Part shown: positions 43,667-52,831 of the stretch, in pieces
Layout: every line of letters begins with the position of its first letter
Position numbering within the stretch: position 1 is the first letter of the stretch
NCBI RefSeq assembly: GCF_003606325.2
Contig: NZ_CP031843.2
Span: 744,001 to 808,000, forward strand
Source of the DNA: Bartonella kosoyi
Lineage (GTDB): Bacteria > Pseudomonadota > Alphaproteobacteria > Rhizobiales > Rhizobiaceae
DNA length: 64,000 bases
Direction: 5' to 3'
The notes under the pieces: generated by a model
What the model was told of the DNA's origin: nothing
Databases searched by the model: none
Seen by the model: only the letters and a program-made list of their open reading frames with translations
Translations under genes and position numbers: made by a program

Positions 43667-45669
43667 TGGATGATGAAGAGCATTTAGAGCAAGAGAGCAA
43701 CATCTCAGATCTGTCAACAGAAGGTTTGTTTCGCAAGTTAGTCAGTTGGTACAAAGAAGATGTGGAGCATGTGAACAAATGGCGTGAACACGCAAGGGAG
43801 GATTTTCAATTTTACAATGGTGATCAGTGGAATGATCAAGATTTAGCGGCTTTAAAAGAGCAACGCCGCCCCGTTATGACGTTTAATCGCATTGCCCCAC
43901 TTGTGAATGCTGTTGTGGGTTCAGAACGCAATAATAAGCGCGAAGTGCAATTTATTCCCCGTCAAATAGGCAAGGCATTGCCAAGTGAATTGCTTACAGG
44001 AGCGGCAGAATGGTTTCGCGATATGGCACATGCTGAATATGCAGATAGTGATGCTTTCCAAGATGCTGTCATCTGCGGTATGGGGTGGACAGATACGCGG
44101 CTTGATTACGAAAATAGTCTTGATGGTGAACCGGTCATTACGCGTTTAGACCCTTTGAAAATGGTTTGGGATAGTGCGGCAGTGCAACCGAATTTAACGG
44201 ATGCACAACGCATGTGGTATGTCGACCGCAAGCCATTAGACGTAGCCAAGCAAATGTTTCCAAAAGTCCATTGGAGTGAACTGAGTGCTGATTGGGCGCG
44301 TGATGGGGCTGCTTATGAAGGCGTTCATCATAATGATCTTGAAGCTTACGATGATGAGAAGGGCATTGATGTTGAAAACGGTCGACGGATGGTTACGCTT
44401 GTGGAATGTCGTTGGTTTGAAAGCGAACGATATTACAAGGCACCCGATTTGGAAACGGGAGAATTGCGTGATTACAGCGAAGAGGAGTTTAAGCAGCTCC
44501 AATGCATGATGCCCGATATCCAAGGGGCGGCTTTCAATAAAAAGGTTGTAAAACGCGCCTTTTTAGGGAGAAAACTGCTTGAATGCCCTGATCAACCTTT
44601 GGTTCCAGCGGGTCAGTTGGGTTGGGAGTGTATCACGGGGTATTTTGATAAGATAGAACGGCAATTTTATGGGGTTGTAAGACCGACAAAAGACCCTCAA
44701 CGCTGGGCGAATAAATATTTTAGTCAAGTTATGCATATTCTCAATAGCCAATCCAAAGGTGGGATTATGGCTGAGAGGGGAGCGTTTGAAGATGAGAGAG
44801 AAGCGGTAAAAAGTTGGAGCAGGGTAGATAGTATTACGGTTTTGAAAAATGGTGCTTTGGCAGGGGGTAAGATACAACCCAAACCCGTAGCGCAATTTCC
44901 AACCGGCTTTTTCCAACTGTTTAATGAAGCGAAAGAAGCAATTAATCAAGTTACAGGTCTCTCACCAGAGTTTATTGGAACGAGAGAAGTTTCACAAGCA
45001 GGGATTTTAGAGGCACAACGGCGTCAATCCAGTCTTAACCTGCTTGCTTGTTTGTTTGATGGTTTGCGTTTGTATCGCAAAAGGCAGGGCAAGATCATTT
45101 TGCACCTTATACAGAATTATTTGTCTGATGGTCGTTTAGTCCGGATATCGGGAGAGGAGAATGCGCAATATATTCCGTTGACCCGTGAAGCGGTGATGAG
45201 TGTTGATTATGATATTGTGGTGGATGATGCACCCACCAGCCCGAACGAAAAAGAGCGTACCTTTGGTATTATCACGCAGCTGTTACCGTTGCTTCAAAAT
45301 GCCGTTACACCGGATATCATGCTTGATTTACTTCGTTATTCGCCATTGCCTGCGTCATTACTCAATCGTGTAAGCGAGAAGATGCAACAGCAGCAAATGG
45401 CACAACAAGCCCAACAACAGCAAATGAATCCAGAACAAGAAATGAAGTTGCAAGAAAAGCAGCAGGATATTGCGACCAAAAGCCAGATGCAACAGATGGA
45501 TTTGCAAGGCAAGCAGATTGAATTGGTCATGCGTCAAAAGAGAGCGGAATTGGAAGCGGAATTGATGCAACAACGCCATGAGCTTGAACGGGAGCGTATT
45601 CTTAATGAACGAGCGCAAAATCAGATTATGCGGGAGAGAGCCGCAACGTACAGGGGAAGAAGCATTTAA
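43651..45669 (+). CDS. Portal protein (P22-like)
   Basis: 672 residues. The features GDQWNDQDLAALKEQRRPVM, TFNRIAPLVNAVVGSERNNK and QVTGLSPEFIGTREVSQAGI fit the P22-type portal family. Twelve copies would form the DNA-entry ring of the head. The last 100 residues are glutamine/methionine-rich coiled coil (MQQQQMAQQAQQQQMNPEQE), like the long barrel of P22 portal. The ATG codons at residues 5 and 6 are alternative starts. Confidence 0.9.
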   Translation: MDGRMMDDEEHLEQESNISDLSTEGLFRKLVSWYKEDVEHVNKWREHAREDFQFYNGDQWNDQDLAALKEQRRPVMTFNRIAPLVNAVVGSERNNKREVQFIPRQIGKALPSELLTGAAEWFRDMAHAEYADSDAFQDAVICGMGWTDTRLDYENSLDGEPVITRLDPLKMVWDSAAVQPNLTDAQRMWYVDRKPLDVAKQMFPKVHWSELSADWARDGAAYEGVHHNDLEAYDDEKGIDVENGRRMVTLVECRWFESERYYKAPDLETGELRDYSEEEFKQLQCMMPDIQGAAFNKKVVKRAFLGRKLLECPDQPLVPAGQLGWECITGYFDKIERQFYGVVRPTKDPQRWANKYFSQVMHILNSQSKGGIMAERGAFEDEREAVKSWSRVDSITVLKNGALAGGKIQPKPVAQFPTGFFQLFNEAKEAINQVTGLSPEFIGTREVSQAGILEAQRRQSSLNLLACLFDGLRLYRKRQGKIILHLIQNYLSDGRLVRISGEENAQYIPLTREAVMSVDYDIVVDDAPTSPNEKERTFGIITQLLPLLQNAVTPDIMLDLLRYSPLPASLLNRVSEKMQQQQMAQQAQQQQMNPEQEMKLQEKQQDIATKSQMQQMDLQGKQIELVMRQKRAELEAELMQQRHELERERILNERAQNQIMRERAATYRGRSI

Positions 45670-45682
45670 GAGAGGTTAGAGA

Positions 45683-46585
45683 ATGAATGCAGAAATGAAC
45701 GAAGTGATGAATGAAGGTATGAATGAAGATTATAGGGTTGGAGCACCGGTTTTTGATGATGATGAGAGCTCTTTTGATGTTGATCATGAGGTGGAGGCGG
45801 TTGAGAGTCATGATGCAACACCTCCAGAGCCGATTGCAGAGCCCGTTGAAAAGCCTTCAGAAATCGTTCCTAGTATAGAGCAGCAGCGTGCAGAACAGCA
45901 AGCCAACCAAGCCCGTGAAGCACTTACTAAGTTTTATGAACCTCAATCTCAAGCGCCAATGGCTGAAGGGGAAAGCAGACCTCCAGATCCTACACAAGAC
46001 ATTATTGGTTATATGAGTTGGATGGGAAAAAAGCTTCAAGAGCAAGATGCGTATATTCGTGCACAGCAAGATGTGCAAAGACAAGCCATTGAAACCCAAG
46101 AATTTAATGGACATTTGAATCAATTTTTAGAAAGTTCTGTGACCTCTATCAAAGATAAATACAGTGACTTTGATGCGGCAGCAAATTTTCTTTATGAGAC
46201 GCGTGCAAAGCAGTTGAATGCATGGTCTTCTGTTTATCCGAATTATGCACAAAAAAGTACGATAGATGCGATTATAGGGGATGAACTACGTACAATTGTA
46301 GCGACTTGTGCACAAAAAGGGGTTAATCCAGCAGAAGAGCTTTATAGGATAGCGCAAAATCTTGGTTATCAAAACCAAGCGGTCCAAGCCAATGATCAAG
46401 TTGCTGCGCTTCAAAGCCGTCAGAATTCTGCGCGAACCTTAACGGCATCTGGTGGAGGAGGGAGTACTGGACCAATGACTAAACAAACTCTATCCGATAT
46501 GTCAGAGAAGGAATTTGATGTGTGGATATCCAATCCGAAGAATGAAGCGCGTTTTTATGAAATTATGGGTGCAGACCCCGATTAG
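45683..46585 (+). CDS. Candidate scaffolding protein
   Basis: 300 residues, very acidic at the start and mostly helical (EQQRAEQQANQAREALTKFY, GKKLQEQDAYIRAQQDVQRQ). It ends LSDMSEKEFDVWISNPKNEA. Its position between portal and capsid, acidic composition and helical prediction suit a scaffold that guides procapsid assembly. No family was recognised with certainty. Confidence 0.65.
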   Translation: MNAEMNEVMNEGMNEDYRVGAPVFDDDESSFDVDHEVEAVESHDATPPEPIAEPVEKPSEIVPSIEQQRAEQQANQAREALTKFYEPQSQAPMAEGESRPPDPTQDIIGYMSWMGKKLQEQDAYIRAQQDVQRQAIETQEFNGHLNQFLESSVTSIKDKYSDFDAAANFLYETRAKQLNAWSSVYPNYAQKSTIDAIIGDELRTIVATCAQKGVNPAEELYRIAQNLGYQNQAVQANDQVAALQSRQNSARTLTASGGGGSTGPMTKQTLSDMSEKEFDVWISNPKNEARFYEIMGADPD

Positions 46586-46629
46586 GCAATAGATTTTACA
46601 GCATAATCCGCCTCTGATGCGGGTTTTCC

Positions 46630-46653
46630 ACCGGCTTTAAAGCCGGTTTTTTT
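46630..46653 (+). terminator. Hairpin between scaffold and capsid genes
   Basis: Perfect stem ACCGGCTTTAAAGCCGGT followed by seven T. It may lower read-through or protect the mRNA end; a new start just upstream of the capsid gene would be needed for high capsid expression. Confidence 0.8.
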
Positions 46654-46678
46654 ATAGCAAAGAAAGGTGAAACAAAAA

Positions 46679-47806
46679 ATGGCAACAACACATATAGGGA
46701 CTCATGATCCGCAATCGGTGAAATTGTGGTCACAGAAGTTAAGCAATGAAGTTTTGAAAGCGACGAAAATAGCCCCTCTGATTGGCAAAAGTTCGAACAG
46801 TATTATCCAGCTTTATAACGAAACCCATAAGAGTGCAGGGGATAGTGTTACATTTAGTTTGTTGGTCAATCTGTTTGGAGATGGTGTCACGCAAGGTGAA
46901 ACCTTAGAGGGCAATGAAGAAGCGCTTCAATTTATGAATGATCGGTTGGTGATTAATGAGCTTTTACATGCGGCGCGTGTTGCCAATGATGACTCGATTG
47001 ATCAACAGAGAATCCTCCCGAATTTACGCAAAAAAGCCAAAGAGGGTTTGGTTCGCTGGTATGCTAATCGTTTAAGCATCATGTTCTTTTTGCAGGTTTG
47101 TGGTTATACAGCGCGTACAATCAGTGTTGATGGTCGAGAAGTGTACATTAAACCGGTTCATTATGGCTTTAATGAAATCATGGCACCAAGCAGTGAACGG
47201 ATTATTCGTCCCGATGCAAAAACCAAGGATGAAGATCTTACCGATAAAGCCAAACATAGCTTTAGTTTGAAGCTGATTGATGAAGCGGTTAAACAAGCAA
47301 AGCTTGCTAATCCACAAATTTCTCCCGTCCATGTCAATGGTGATGATGTTTATGTTCTCTATTTGCACCCAACCCAAGTAATGCAATTGCGAACCAATAC
47401 CGCTGCTGGAGAATGGTTAGATATTCAAAAATCGGTTTATGCAACCTCTCGTGCGAAGAACCCAATCTTTGATGGCTCTCTTGGTATGTATAATGGTGTT
47501 GTTTTACGCGAAGCTATTCATGTTACCCATGGTGTAAAATCGACAGATCATACAGCGGTCAAAAGCGTGCGTCGTGCGGTGTTCTTAGGAGCGCAGAGTG
47601 CAATTATAGGTTTTGGGAAAAATCATAGTGCAACAAATTACACCCTTAAAGAAGAGTATTTTGATTATGAACGTGAATTTGGTGTTGCAGCAAAAACTTT
47701 GATAGGAATGAAGAAAACTCGTTTCCAAATGCCAAATAGTGGACAGACAGCCCAAGATTTTGGAACGATTGTTATTCCTACCTACAGCGGTGAAGCCGCA
47801 GCGTAA
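46679..47806 (+). CDS. Major capsid protein (N4-gp56 family)
   Basis: 375 residues from the ATG at 46679. VKLWSQKLSNEVLKATKIAP, KSAGDSVTFSLLVNLFGDGV and VYVLYLHPTQVMQLRTNTAA fit N4-gp56-type major capsid proteins, with AIIGFGKNH and VAAKTLIGMKKTRF late. It forms the icosahedral shell. Pairing this capsid type with a P22-like portal is seen in some alphaproteobacterial phages. Confidence 0.85.
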   Translation: MATTHIGTHDPQSVKLWSQKLSNEVLKATKIAPLIGKSSNSIIQLYNETHKSAGDSVTFSLLVNLFGDGVTQGETLEGNEEALQFMNDRLVINELLHAARVANDDSIDQQRILPNLRKKAKEGLVRWYANRLSIMFFLQVCGYTARTISVDGREVYIKPVHYGFNEIMAPSSERIIRPDAKTKDEDLTDKAKHSFSLKLIDEAVKQAKLANPQISPVHVNGDDVYVLYLHPTQVMQLRTNTAAGEWLDIQKSVYATSRAKNPIFDGSLGMYNGVVLREAIHVTHGVKSTDHTAVKSVRRAVFLGAQSAIIGFGKNHSATNYTLKEEYFDYEREFGVAAKTLIGMKKTRFQMPNSGQTAQDFGTIVIPTYSGEAAA

Positions 47807-47828
47807 ACATTAAGGAGGAAAACAAGAC

Positions 47829-48209
47829 ATGGCAGATCAATTACCCCCTCCATTACAGGGCAGAAATCTTCATACCCAACAGGTAAGCTTTTTGCGTTTG
47901 AATATCTCACATAAAGAGAAGCATCTTACAGAGAAAATCGGAATTTTGCCTCGTGGCGCTTTGATTACTTCAATTAAAACGTTTGTGAAGACGGCATTTT
48001 CCGAAGCAAAATTGAAGATTGGCAGCAGCTATGGGGGCAATGAGTTTGGCGAAAAAGATATCAAAGCCCAAACCACACAAGATTTTACACCAACAGACCA
48101 AAAGGTTTTTGCTCCAGAGGATAAAGAAATGACCCTTTATGCAACAAGAGATAAAACCACAGATGCTGGTGAGTGTGTTGTGGTCGTGCAATTTGTGGCA
48201 AATCATTAA
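47829..48209 (+). CDS. Capsid-adjacent protein, paralogue 1
   Basis: 126 residues. LPPPLQGRNLHTQQVSFLRL, KIGILPRGALITSIKTFVKT and AGECVVVVQFVANH suggest a small beta-sandwich. Its place directly after the major capsid gene suggests a head decoration or stabilising protein. Good GGAGG site. It is about half identical by eye to the next gene. Confidence 0.65.
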   Translation: MADQLPPPLQGRNLHTQQVSFLRLNISHKEKHLTEKIGILPRGALITSIKTFVKTAFSEAKLKIGSSYGGNEFGEKDIKAQTTQDFTPTDQKVFAPEDKEMTLYATRDKTTDAGECVVVVQFVANH

Positions 48210-48220
48210 GGGGACAAGAT

Positions 48221-48601
48221 ATGGCAGATTATTTACCAGAACCCTTACAGGGGAGAAACCTTCATACGCAGCAGGTAAGCTTCTTGCGTCTTAATTTTAG
48301 TTACCAAGATAAAGAAAACGTAATGAAGATAGGCACTCTCCCTCGTGGTGCTTTAATAACATCAATCAAGGCGTTTATTAAGACAGCGTTTTCGGACACA
48401 AAGGTCAAAATAGGCAGCACTGCTGGCGGGACTGAATTTGGTGAGTTAGAGATCAAACAAGCGGGTATTAAAGCAGCGACGATTTCTAATCAGAAGGAGT
48501 TTGTTCCCTTTGATAAAGAGGTCACGCTTTATGCCAAAGCCGATAAAACAGTCCAAGCTGGTCAAGCAAGTATAGTCGTTGAATTCGTAACCAATCACTG
48601 A
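48221..48601 (+). CDS. Capsid-adjacent protein, paralogue 2
   Basis: 126 residues from the ATG at 48221; the frame upstream lacks a ribosome site. It has the same length and pattern as its neighbour (LQGRNLHTQQVSFLRLNFSY, PRGALITSIKAFIKTAFSDT). A tandem duplication 11 bp apart implies two versions of one virion surface protein. Confidence 0.65.
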   Translation: MADYLPEPLQGRNLHTQQVSFLRLNFSYQDKENVMKIGTLPRGALITSIKAFIKTAFSDTKVKIGSTAGGTEFGELEIKQAGIKAATISNQKEFVPFDKEVTLYAKADKTVQAGQASIVVEFVTNH

Positions 48602-48636
48602 AATTGAGAGGAGAGATCTATTAACTCTCCTTCAGT

Positions 48637-48921
48637 TTATGAAGTAGAAGACTGTACAAAGAGTTGCAGGTTAAGGGCAGATAAGACAGCGACTAAAGTA
48701 GAAAGCTTGGGGTCACCCGTTTTACTTAAGGAGCGATATAATCCACTGCGTTCGCGATTGGTTTCTTTTGCTAAAGCACGCATATTTTGAGAGCGAGCAA
48801 CGATACCAATGGCATCCGCTATATGAGCGGCATCACCAGTTTTGAAGGCTTCATTGAGAAATGCTTGTTGTACTTCAATGTCTTCAAGATATTCTTCTGG
48901 TTTAAATGGGGTTGTTTTCAT
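48637..48921 (-). CDS. HigA-like antitoxin
   Basis: 94 residues from the ATG at 48921 (GGAG 7 nt upstream). FNEAFKTGD-like and IADAIGIVARSQNMRALAKE segments with TNRERSGLYRSLSKTGDPKL form the helix-turn-helix of the addiction-module antidote family. It binds its promoter and the toxin. It overlaps the toxin gene's end by 20 bp; the toxin is first in the operon, as in HigBA. Confidence 0.88.
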   Translation of the reverse strand: MKTTPFKPEEYLEDIEVQQAFLNEAFKTGDAAHIADAIGIVARSQNMRALAKETNRERSGLYRSLSKTGDPKLSTLVAVLSALNLQLFVQSSTS

Positions 48922-49210
48922 CACTGTACTCCTCTTTTAACTTTAACGCTTGTTCGATATCCCTTTGCTGCGTTGATTTATCTCCACCACATAACAAAAG
49001 GATAAAATCAGAGCCTTTTTGGGTAAAATAAATTCTGTAACCAGCACCATAGTGGATGCGTACTTCACCTATGCTATTGAAGAACTTAACATCACCCAAA
49101 AGTCCTTGTTTTAAGCGTACAACACGTTGAAGAATAATCGCTTTAGCCTTTTTATCTTTGAGTTTCTTAAGCCAATTATCAAATTCTATCGTTTTATGAA
49201 TGAATATCAT
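48902..49210 (-). CDS. HigB/RelE-like toxin (addiction module killer)
   Basis: 102 residues from the ATG at 49210. IEFDNWLKKLKDKKAKAIIL, NSIGEVRIHYGAGYRIYFTQ and LLLCGGDKSTQQRDIEQALK are diagnostic of the phage Gp49-like/HigB killer family, an mRNA interferase. The pair lies opposite to the virion operon between head and connector genes, so it has its own promoter and may be expressed in the lysogen. Confidence 0.9.
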   Translation of the reverse strand: MIFIHKTIEFDNWLKKLKDKKAKAIILQRVVRLKQGLLGDVKFFNSIGEVRIHYGAGYRIYFTQKGSDFILLLCGGDKSTQQRDIEQALKLKEEYSDENNPI

Positions 49211-49275
49211 TAGTGCACTGTAATGCACATGATGTGTAATGTCAATAATAATATTCCTTACAGAAAGGTATTTTG

Positions 49276-49983
49276 ATGACGCGTCATTATATTCGGGTTA
49301 GGACAGGCGGACCAATACCGGCTAGTCAAAATGTTTATCACCATAGAAAAACGCTTTCACACATGGTGTCTGTTATCCAAGATGAGATTGATGACATTAC
49401 GGACGAGTATGTAGCACAAATCCAAGAAAGTATTTTTGCTGCTATTCGTTTTTGTGAGAGGGAAACTTTTTACTTTAACGAAAGCCGTGATGTGGTGTTT
49501 GAAACACGGGCGGGTCAAGGCGCTTATGATGCAACGGACACCCGCCATATTGAAACAGCTGTCAAAATAAGGAGCGTTTATCTTTGTTCTGATCCACATC
49601 ATAAGATTGAATTAGAGCACAGGAGTCCTTTTTCTCTAGAGTCTTCGTTATCATCAGAGCAGCGAGGAACACCGGTTTGTTACAGTTATTTTGATAGGAA
49701 ACTGCATCTTTATCCCACACCGGACAGAGCCTATCAGATTCAACTCATACTCTCTCCACAGCGTTTATCAGAGATAGAGCGTGTTGATGAAGAGCATCTA
49801 TGGTTTGTGCACGCGTTTGATCTGATTAAGGCGCGTGCAAAATATGAGTTGTACAAGAATATCCTTAAAGAACCCGATTGTGCAACGGCAGCTTATAATG
49901 ACTTTACCGAGCAGTTGCATGAATTGCGTGCAGAGACGTCCAAACGTCATAACGTCACACGCATAATTCCAACGGATTTCTAA
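49276..49983 (+). CDS. Head-tail connector (P22 gp4-like)
   Basis: 235 residues from the ATG at 49276 (AAAGGT upstream). VSVIQDEIDDITDEYVAQIQ and SIFAAIRFCERETFYFNESR, followed by strands and a helical end (VHAFDLIKARAKYELYKNIL), match tail-accessory adaptor proteins that bind below the portal in short-tailed phages. Its position, after the head genes and before the 485-residue gene, supports this. Confidence 0.65.
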   Translation: MTRHYIRVRTGGPIPASQNVYHHRKTLSHMVSVIQDEIDDITDEYVAQIQESIFAAIRFCERETFYFNESRDVVFETRAGQGAYDATDTRHIETAVKIRSVYLCSDPHHKIELEHRSPFSLESSLSSEQRGTPVCYSYFDRKLHLYPTPDRAYQIQLILSPQRLSEIERVDEEHLWFVHAFDLIKARAKYELYKNILKEPDCATAAYNDFTEQLHELRAETSKRHNVTRIIPTDF

Positions 49984-49984
49984 A

Positions 49985-51442
49985 ATGGTTTATTTTCCAA
50001 TCGCTGATTATCGCCCCGATGTTTCGGTCGTCAATGGCAGCTTTACGGATACACTTGTGAATGTTTTACCGGCAGATGGAGGCTATATTCCTATGCCTAG
50101 CGCAATGGTAGTATCGGCTCCTTTGGGAGAAAAGCCTTTGGGGTGTATAGCGTTTCGAAGTGGTAATGGGGTTAAGATTATCGTAGGAGGAGCCAAAAAG
50201 CTTTATAGTTATGATAGTCAAACGCAGGGTTGGAAAGACATAAGCCAAAGCGGTGTGACCTATCAGGCAAATGAGGATAATCAATGGTCATTTGCCTTGT
50301 TTGGTCAGAGAGTTATTGCGGTCAATAAAAATGATAAACCGCAAGTCTTTCATACCCATAGTTCCGAACGATTTGAAGAATTAGGAGGCAATCCACCGAA
50401 AGCCGGATTGGTGAAGGTTTGGGGACCTTTTGTTTGTTTGATGCAATTGACAGATCATCCCAATCGCATTCATTGGTCTGGTTTGGAAGATGCAACCCAT
50501 TGGACAGTTAAGCAGAAAGATTGTGATTTTCAAGATTTTCCAGATGGAGAATACGTTCAAGGGGCAACGGAATCGAGCAATCCACTCATTTTTATGCGTT
50601 CTGCGATTTATGCAGGAACTTTTGTTCCGGGTTCTAAAATTGTATTTGCTTTTCAAAAGATCCAAGATAAGCGCGGAGCGCGCAGTGCAGCTTCTATAGC
50701 TTGTCGAGGCAGTGATGCTTTTTTTGCTGGTGATGGTGGCTTTTATCAGATGAGTGCTGATGGTCAACTTTTGCCAATAGGCTTTGAGAAAGTTGATAGA
50801 ACGGTTTTTAAAACCTTTGATAAATTTGCTCTTGATAATATGCAAGGAGTGATAGACCCCGTTGATAATCGGATTTACTGGTCTTTAAAGAGAGGTAATA
50901 ACGAGCAAACGACCTTTGTTTATGATTGGGGCTTGCAGAAATGGTCGACGATACAGGGAAAGCCTTTCACATTGTTTCCCGTATTTACGACAGGTTATAC
51001 TTTAGAACAGTTAGATGAGATCTCGATCAATCTTGAGTCCTTGCCTGCTTCTTTAGACAGCCCCCGTTGGCAAAGTGGCGCACCCATGCTTGGTGCTTTT
51101 GATGAAAACAATTGTCTTGTTATGTTTACGGGCGCACCGATGGAGGCAACGGTTGTTTCGCAAGAGATGGGGGCACCGGATGGAAGTTTTAACTTTATCA
51201 CAAAAATGTTTGCCGAAGTTGATACGACGCAAGGTCTTTTAAGTATCGGAGAACGTCGTCTTCGCAATCATCAGACGCCGATCACATGGCACAAGGAGAG
51301 AGAATGTTCCTATGCTACGGGTGCTTATCACGGACGTTCGCGCAATCGTTATCACCGCTTTAAATTACGCATTCCTAAAAATGAACCTTGGACGGCAATT
51401 ACGGGGTTTGATGTTGATTTACGTCCTTTAGGCAGAGGGTAA
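49985..51442 (+). CDS. Tail-nozzle/DNA-stabilisation-type virion protein
   Basis: 485 residues, rich in beta strands with repeated short blades (FRSGNGVKIIVGGAKKLYSY, then FALFGQRVIAVNKNDKPQVF, later IDPVDNRIYWSLKRG), like a propeller. Similar proteins in podoviruses seal the head after packaging (P22 gp10 position). The family assignment is by order and fold pattern only. It overlaps the following start by one base. Confidence 0.6.
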   Translation: MVYFPIADYRPDVSVVNGSFTDTLVNVLPADGGYIPMPSAMVVSAPLGEKPLGCIAFRSGNGVKIIVGGAKKLYSYDSQTQGWKDISQSGVTYQANEDNQWSFALFGQRVIAVNKNDKPQVFHTHSSERFEELGGNPPKAGLVKVWGPFVCLMQLTDHPNRIHWSGLEDATHWTVKQKDCDFQDFPDGEYVQGATESSNPLIFMRSAIYAGTFVPGSKIVFAFQKIQDKRGARSAASIACRGSDAFFAGDGGFYQMSADGQLLPIGFEKVDRTVFKTFDKFALDNMQGVIDPVDNRIYWSLKRGNNEQTTFVYDWGLQKWSTIQGKPFTLFPVFTTGYTLEQLDEISINLESLPASLDSPRWQSGAPMLGAFDENNCLVMFTGAPMEATVVSQEMGAPDGSFNFITKMFAEVDTTQGLLSIGERRLRNHQTPITWHKERECSYATGAYHGRSRNRYHRFKLRIPKNEPWTAITGFDVDLRPLGRG

Positions 51443-51867
51443 TGGCAAAAGTCTATTTGACCACGTCTTGGGATATGGAGCGTATAGCGCCTTATCTGGA
51501 AGACATCATTGCATCCTTTAGAGCATATGTGGAACGTTTTAAACATGAAATCACGTTGCAAGATCTTATTGAAGCGATTTGCAGTGGCAAGAAACAGTTA
51601 TGGCTTGTTTTGGACGATGACGCGCGCTTTTTAGCGGCGGTTACAACACAGATACAGCAGACAGTTTTAGGAAAGAAGCGCGCACTGATTTGTGAATGTA
51701 GTGGGAAGGGTGTTCTTGATCAAGTTGACAATTTGACATTTGTAGAGGATTGGGCGCGTGAGAATGGCGCTTTCGAGATAGAGATTTTAGGACGCTTAGG
51801 TTGGAAGCGCGCATTAAACAAACAAGGTTATGGCATAACGATGCTTTATTATAGGAAGGAATTATAA
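51442..51867 (+). CDS. GNAT-like protein in the virion operon
   Basis: 141 residues. LWLVLDDDARFLAAVTTQIQ, FVEDWARENGAFEIEILGRL and GWKRALNKQGYGITMLYYRK follow the strand/helix order of a GNAT acetyltransferase, including the closing G-W-x-x-x-L-x-x-x-G-Y pattern. The acetyl-CoA loop (Q/R-x-x-G-x-G/A) is not clear, so it may be a fold without activity. It is coupled to both neighbours. Confidence 0.55.
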   Translation: MAKVYLTTSWDMERIAPYLEDIIASFRAYVERFKHEITLQDLIEAICSGKKQLWLVLDDDARFLAAVTTQIQQTVLGKKRALICECSGKGVLDQVDNLTFVEDWARENGAFEIEILGRLGWKRALNKQGYGITMLYYRKEL

Positions 51868-51868
51868 C

Positions 51869-52792
51869 ATGGGGAGCAAAACACCAGCAACGACAGAACA
51901 GAAGCAGGTGCAGACAAGTGCACCTCCTTCTTGGATGGCAGATGTATTTAAGCGTGGTGGCAGGGATGCGTATAATCTATATAATATAGGGGCGGGTGGT
52001 AATGTTTATGGGGGACCTCGTGTAGCCCCATTAAGTGATCAAACGCGCTATGGAATTGGTGGTCTTGGCAGCATACCTCAGCATTATCAAAACCGTTCTT
52101 TGATGAATACGGTCTACAATCCAACGTCGGCAGCCAATAATCTTGGAAGCATGGCTTCGGGTGCTATGGTTGGACAGAATCCCGCTTTTAATGCCGCCTT
52201 ACAAAATAGCTTAGACCGTGTAAGAGATACGATTAACAGCTCTTTTGCCGGTGCAGGTCGTTATGGCTCCGGTGCACATACAGGGGTATTGGCAAATGAA
52301 CTTGGTGCTTTGTCGACAAGTGCGACAGCGAACCAATATAATCAAGATGTTCAGAATATGATGCAAGCCAATGCCATGATAGACCAAGCCAATCAAAATC
52401 AATTGGGAGCCTCCAATAACTTCTTACAAGGTTATGGGAATGCCTATTCCAATGCCATACAGGGGGGAGGTGTACTTGATGCCCACAATCAGAGAGTTGT
52501 TGATGCCAATCGTGAACGTTGGATGGAACAAGACAATAGCGGCTGGAATAGGTTGAATATGCTTATGAACGCCGGTCATGGTTTTGCAAGAAATTACGGT
52601 ACGACAACGAATAATATGTCAGGCTCTAAGATGCAAGGTAATAGCCCGTGGAAAAATGCAGGAGTTATAGGTTCTCTGGCACTTCAGGCAGCCCCTATGG
52701 CTTTTGGTTACATGGCAGGTGGTCCAATGGGAGCAGCTTTAGCAGCAGGAGCCCCCTATGCTTTTTTAAAGTACATGAATGAGAAACAATAG
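51869..52792 (+). CDS. Internal virion/ejection-type protein, small
   Basis: 307 residues. Rich in G, N, A, Q and S (NNLGSMASGAMVGQNPAFNA, MMQANAMIDQANQNQLGASN), with a hydrophobic C-terminus (LQAAPMAFGYMAGGPMGAAL). Proteins of this type in short-tailed phages are packaged in the head and ejected with DNA to form a channel. It is the first of three such genes. Confidence 0.55.
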   Translation: MGSKTPATTEQKQVQTSAPPSWMADVFKRGGRDAYNLYNIGAGGNVYGGPRVAPLSDQTRYGIGGLGSIPQHYQNRSLMNTVYNPTSAANNLGSMASGAMVGQNPAFNAALQNSLDRVRDTINSSFAGAGRYGSGAHTGVLANELGALSTSATANQYNQDVQNMMQANAMIDQANQNQLGASNNFLQGYGNAYSNAIQGGGVLDAHNQRVVDANRERWMEQDNSGWNRLNMLMNAGHGFARNYGTTTNNMSGSKMQGNSPWKNAGVIGSLALQAAPMAFGYMAGGPMGAALAAGAPYAFLKYMNEKQ

Positions 52793-52831
52793 CTGTATAA
52801 TCATTAAAGAATAGTTTTGTAGGAGAATGTG

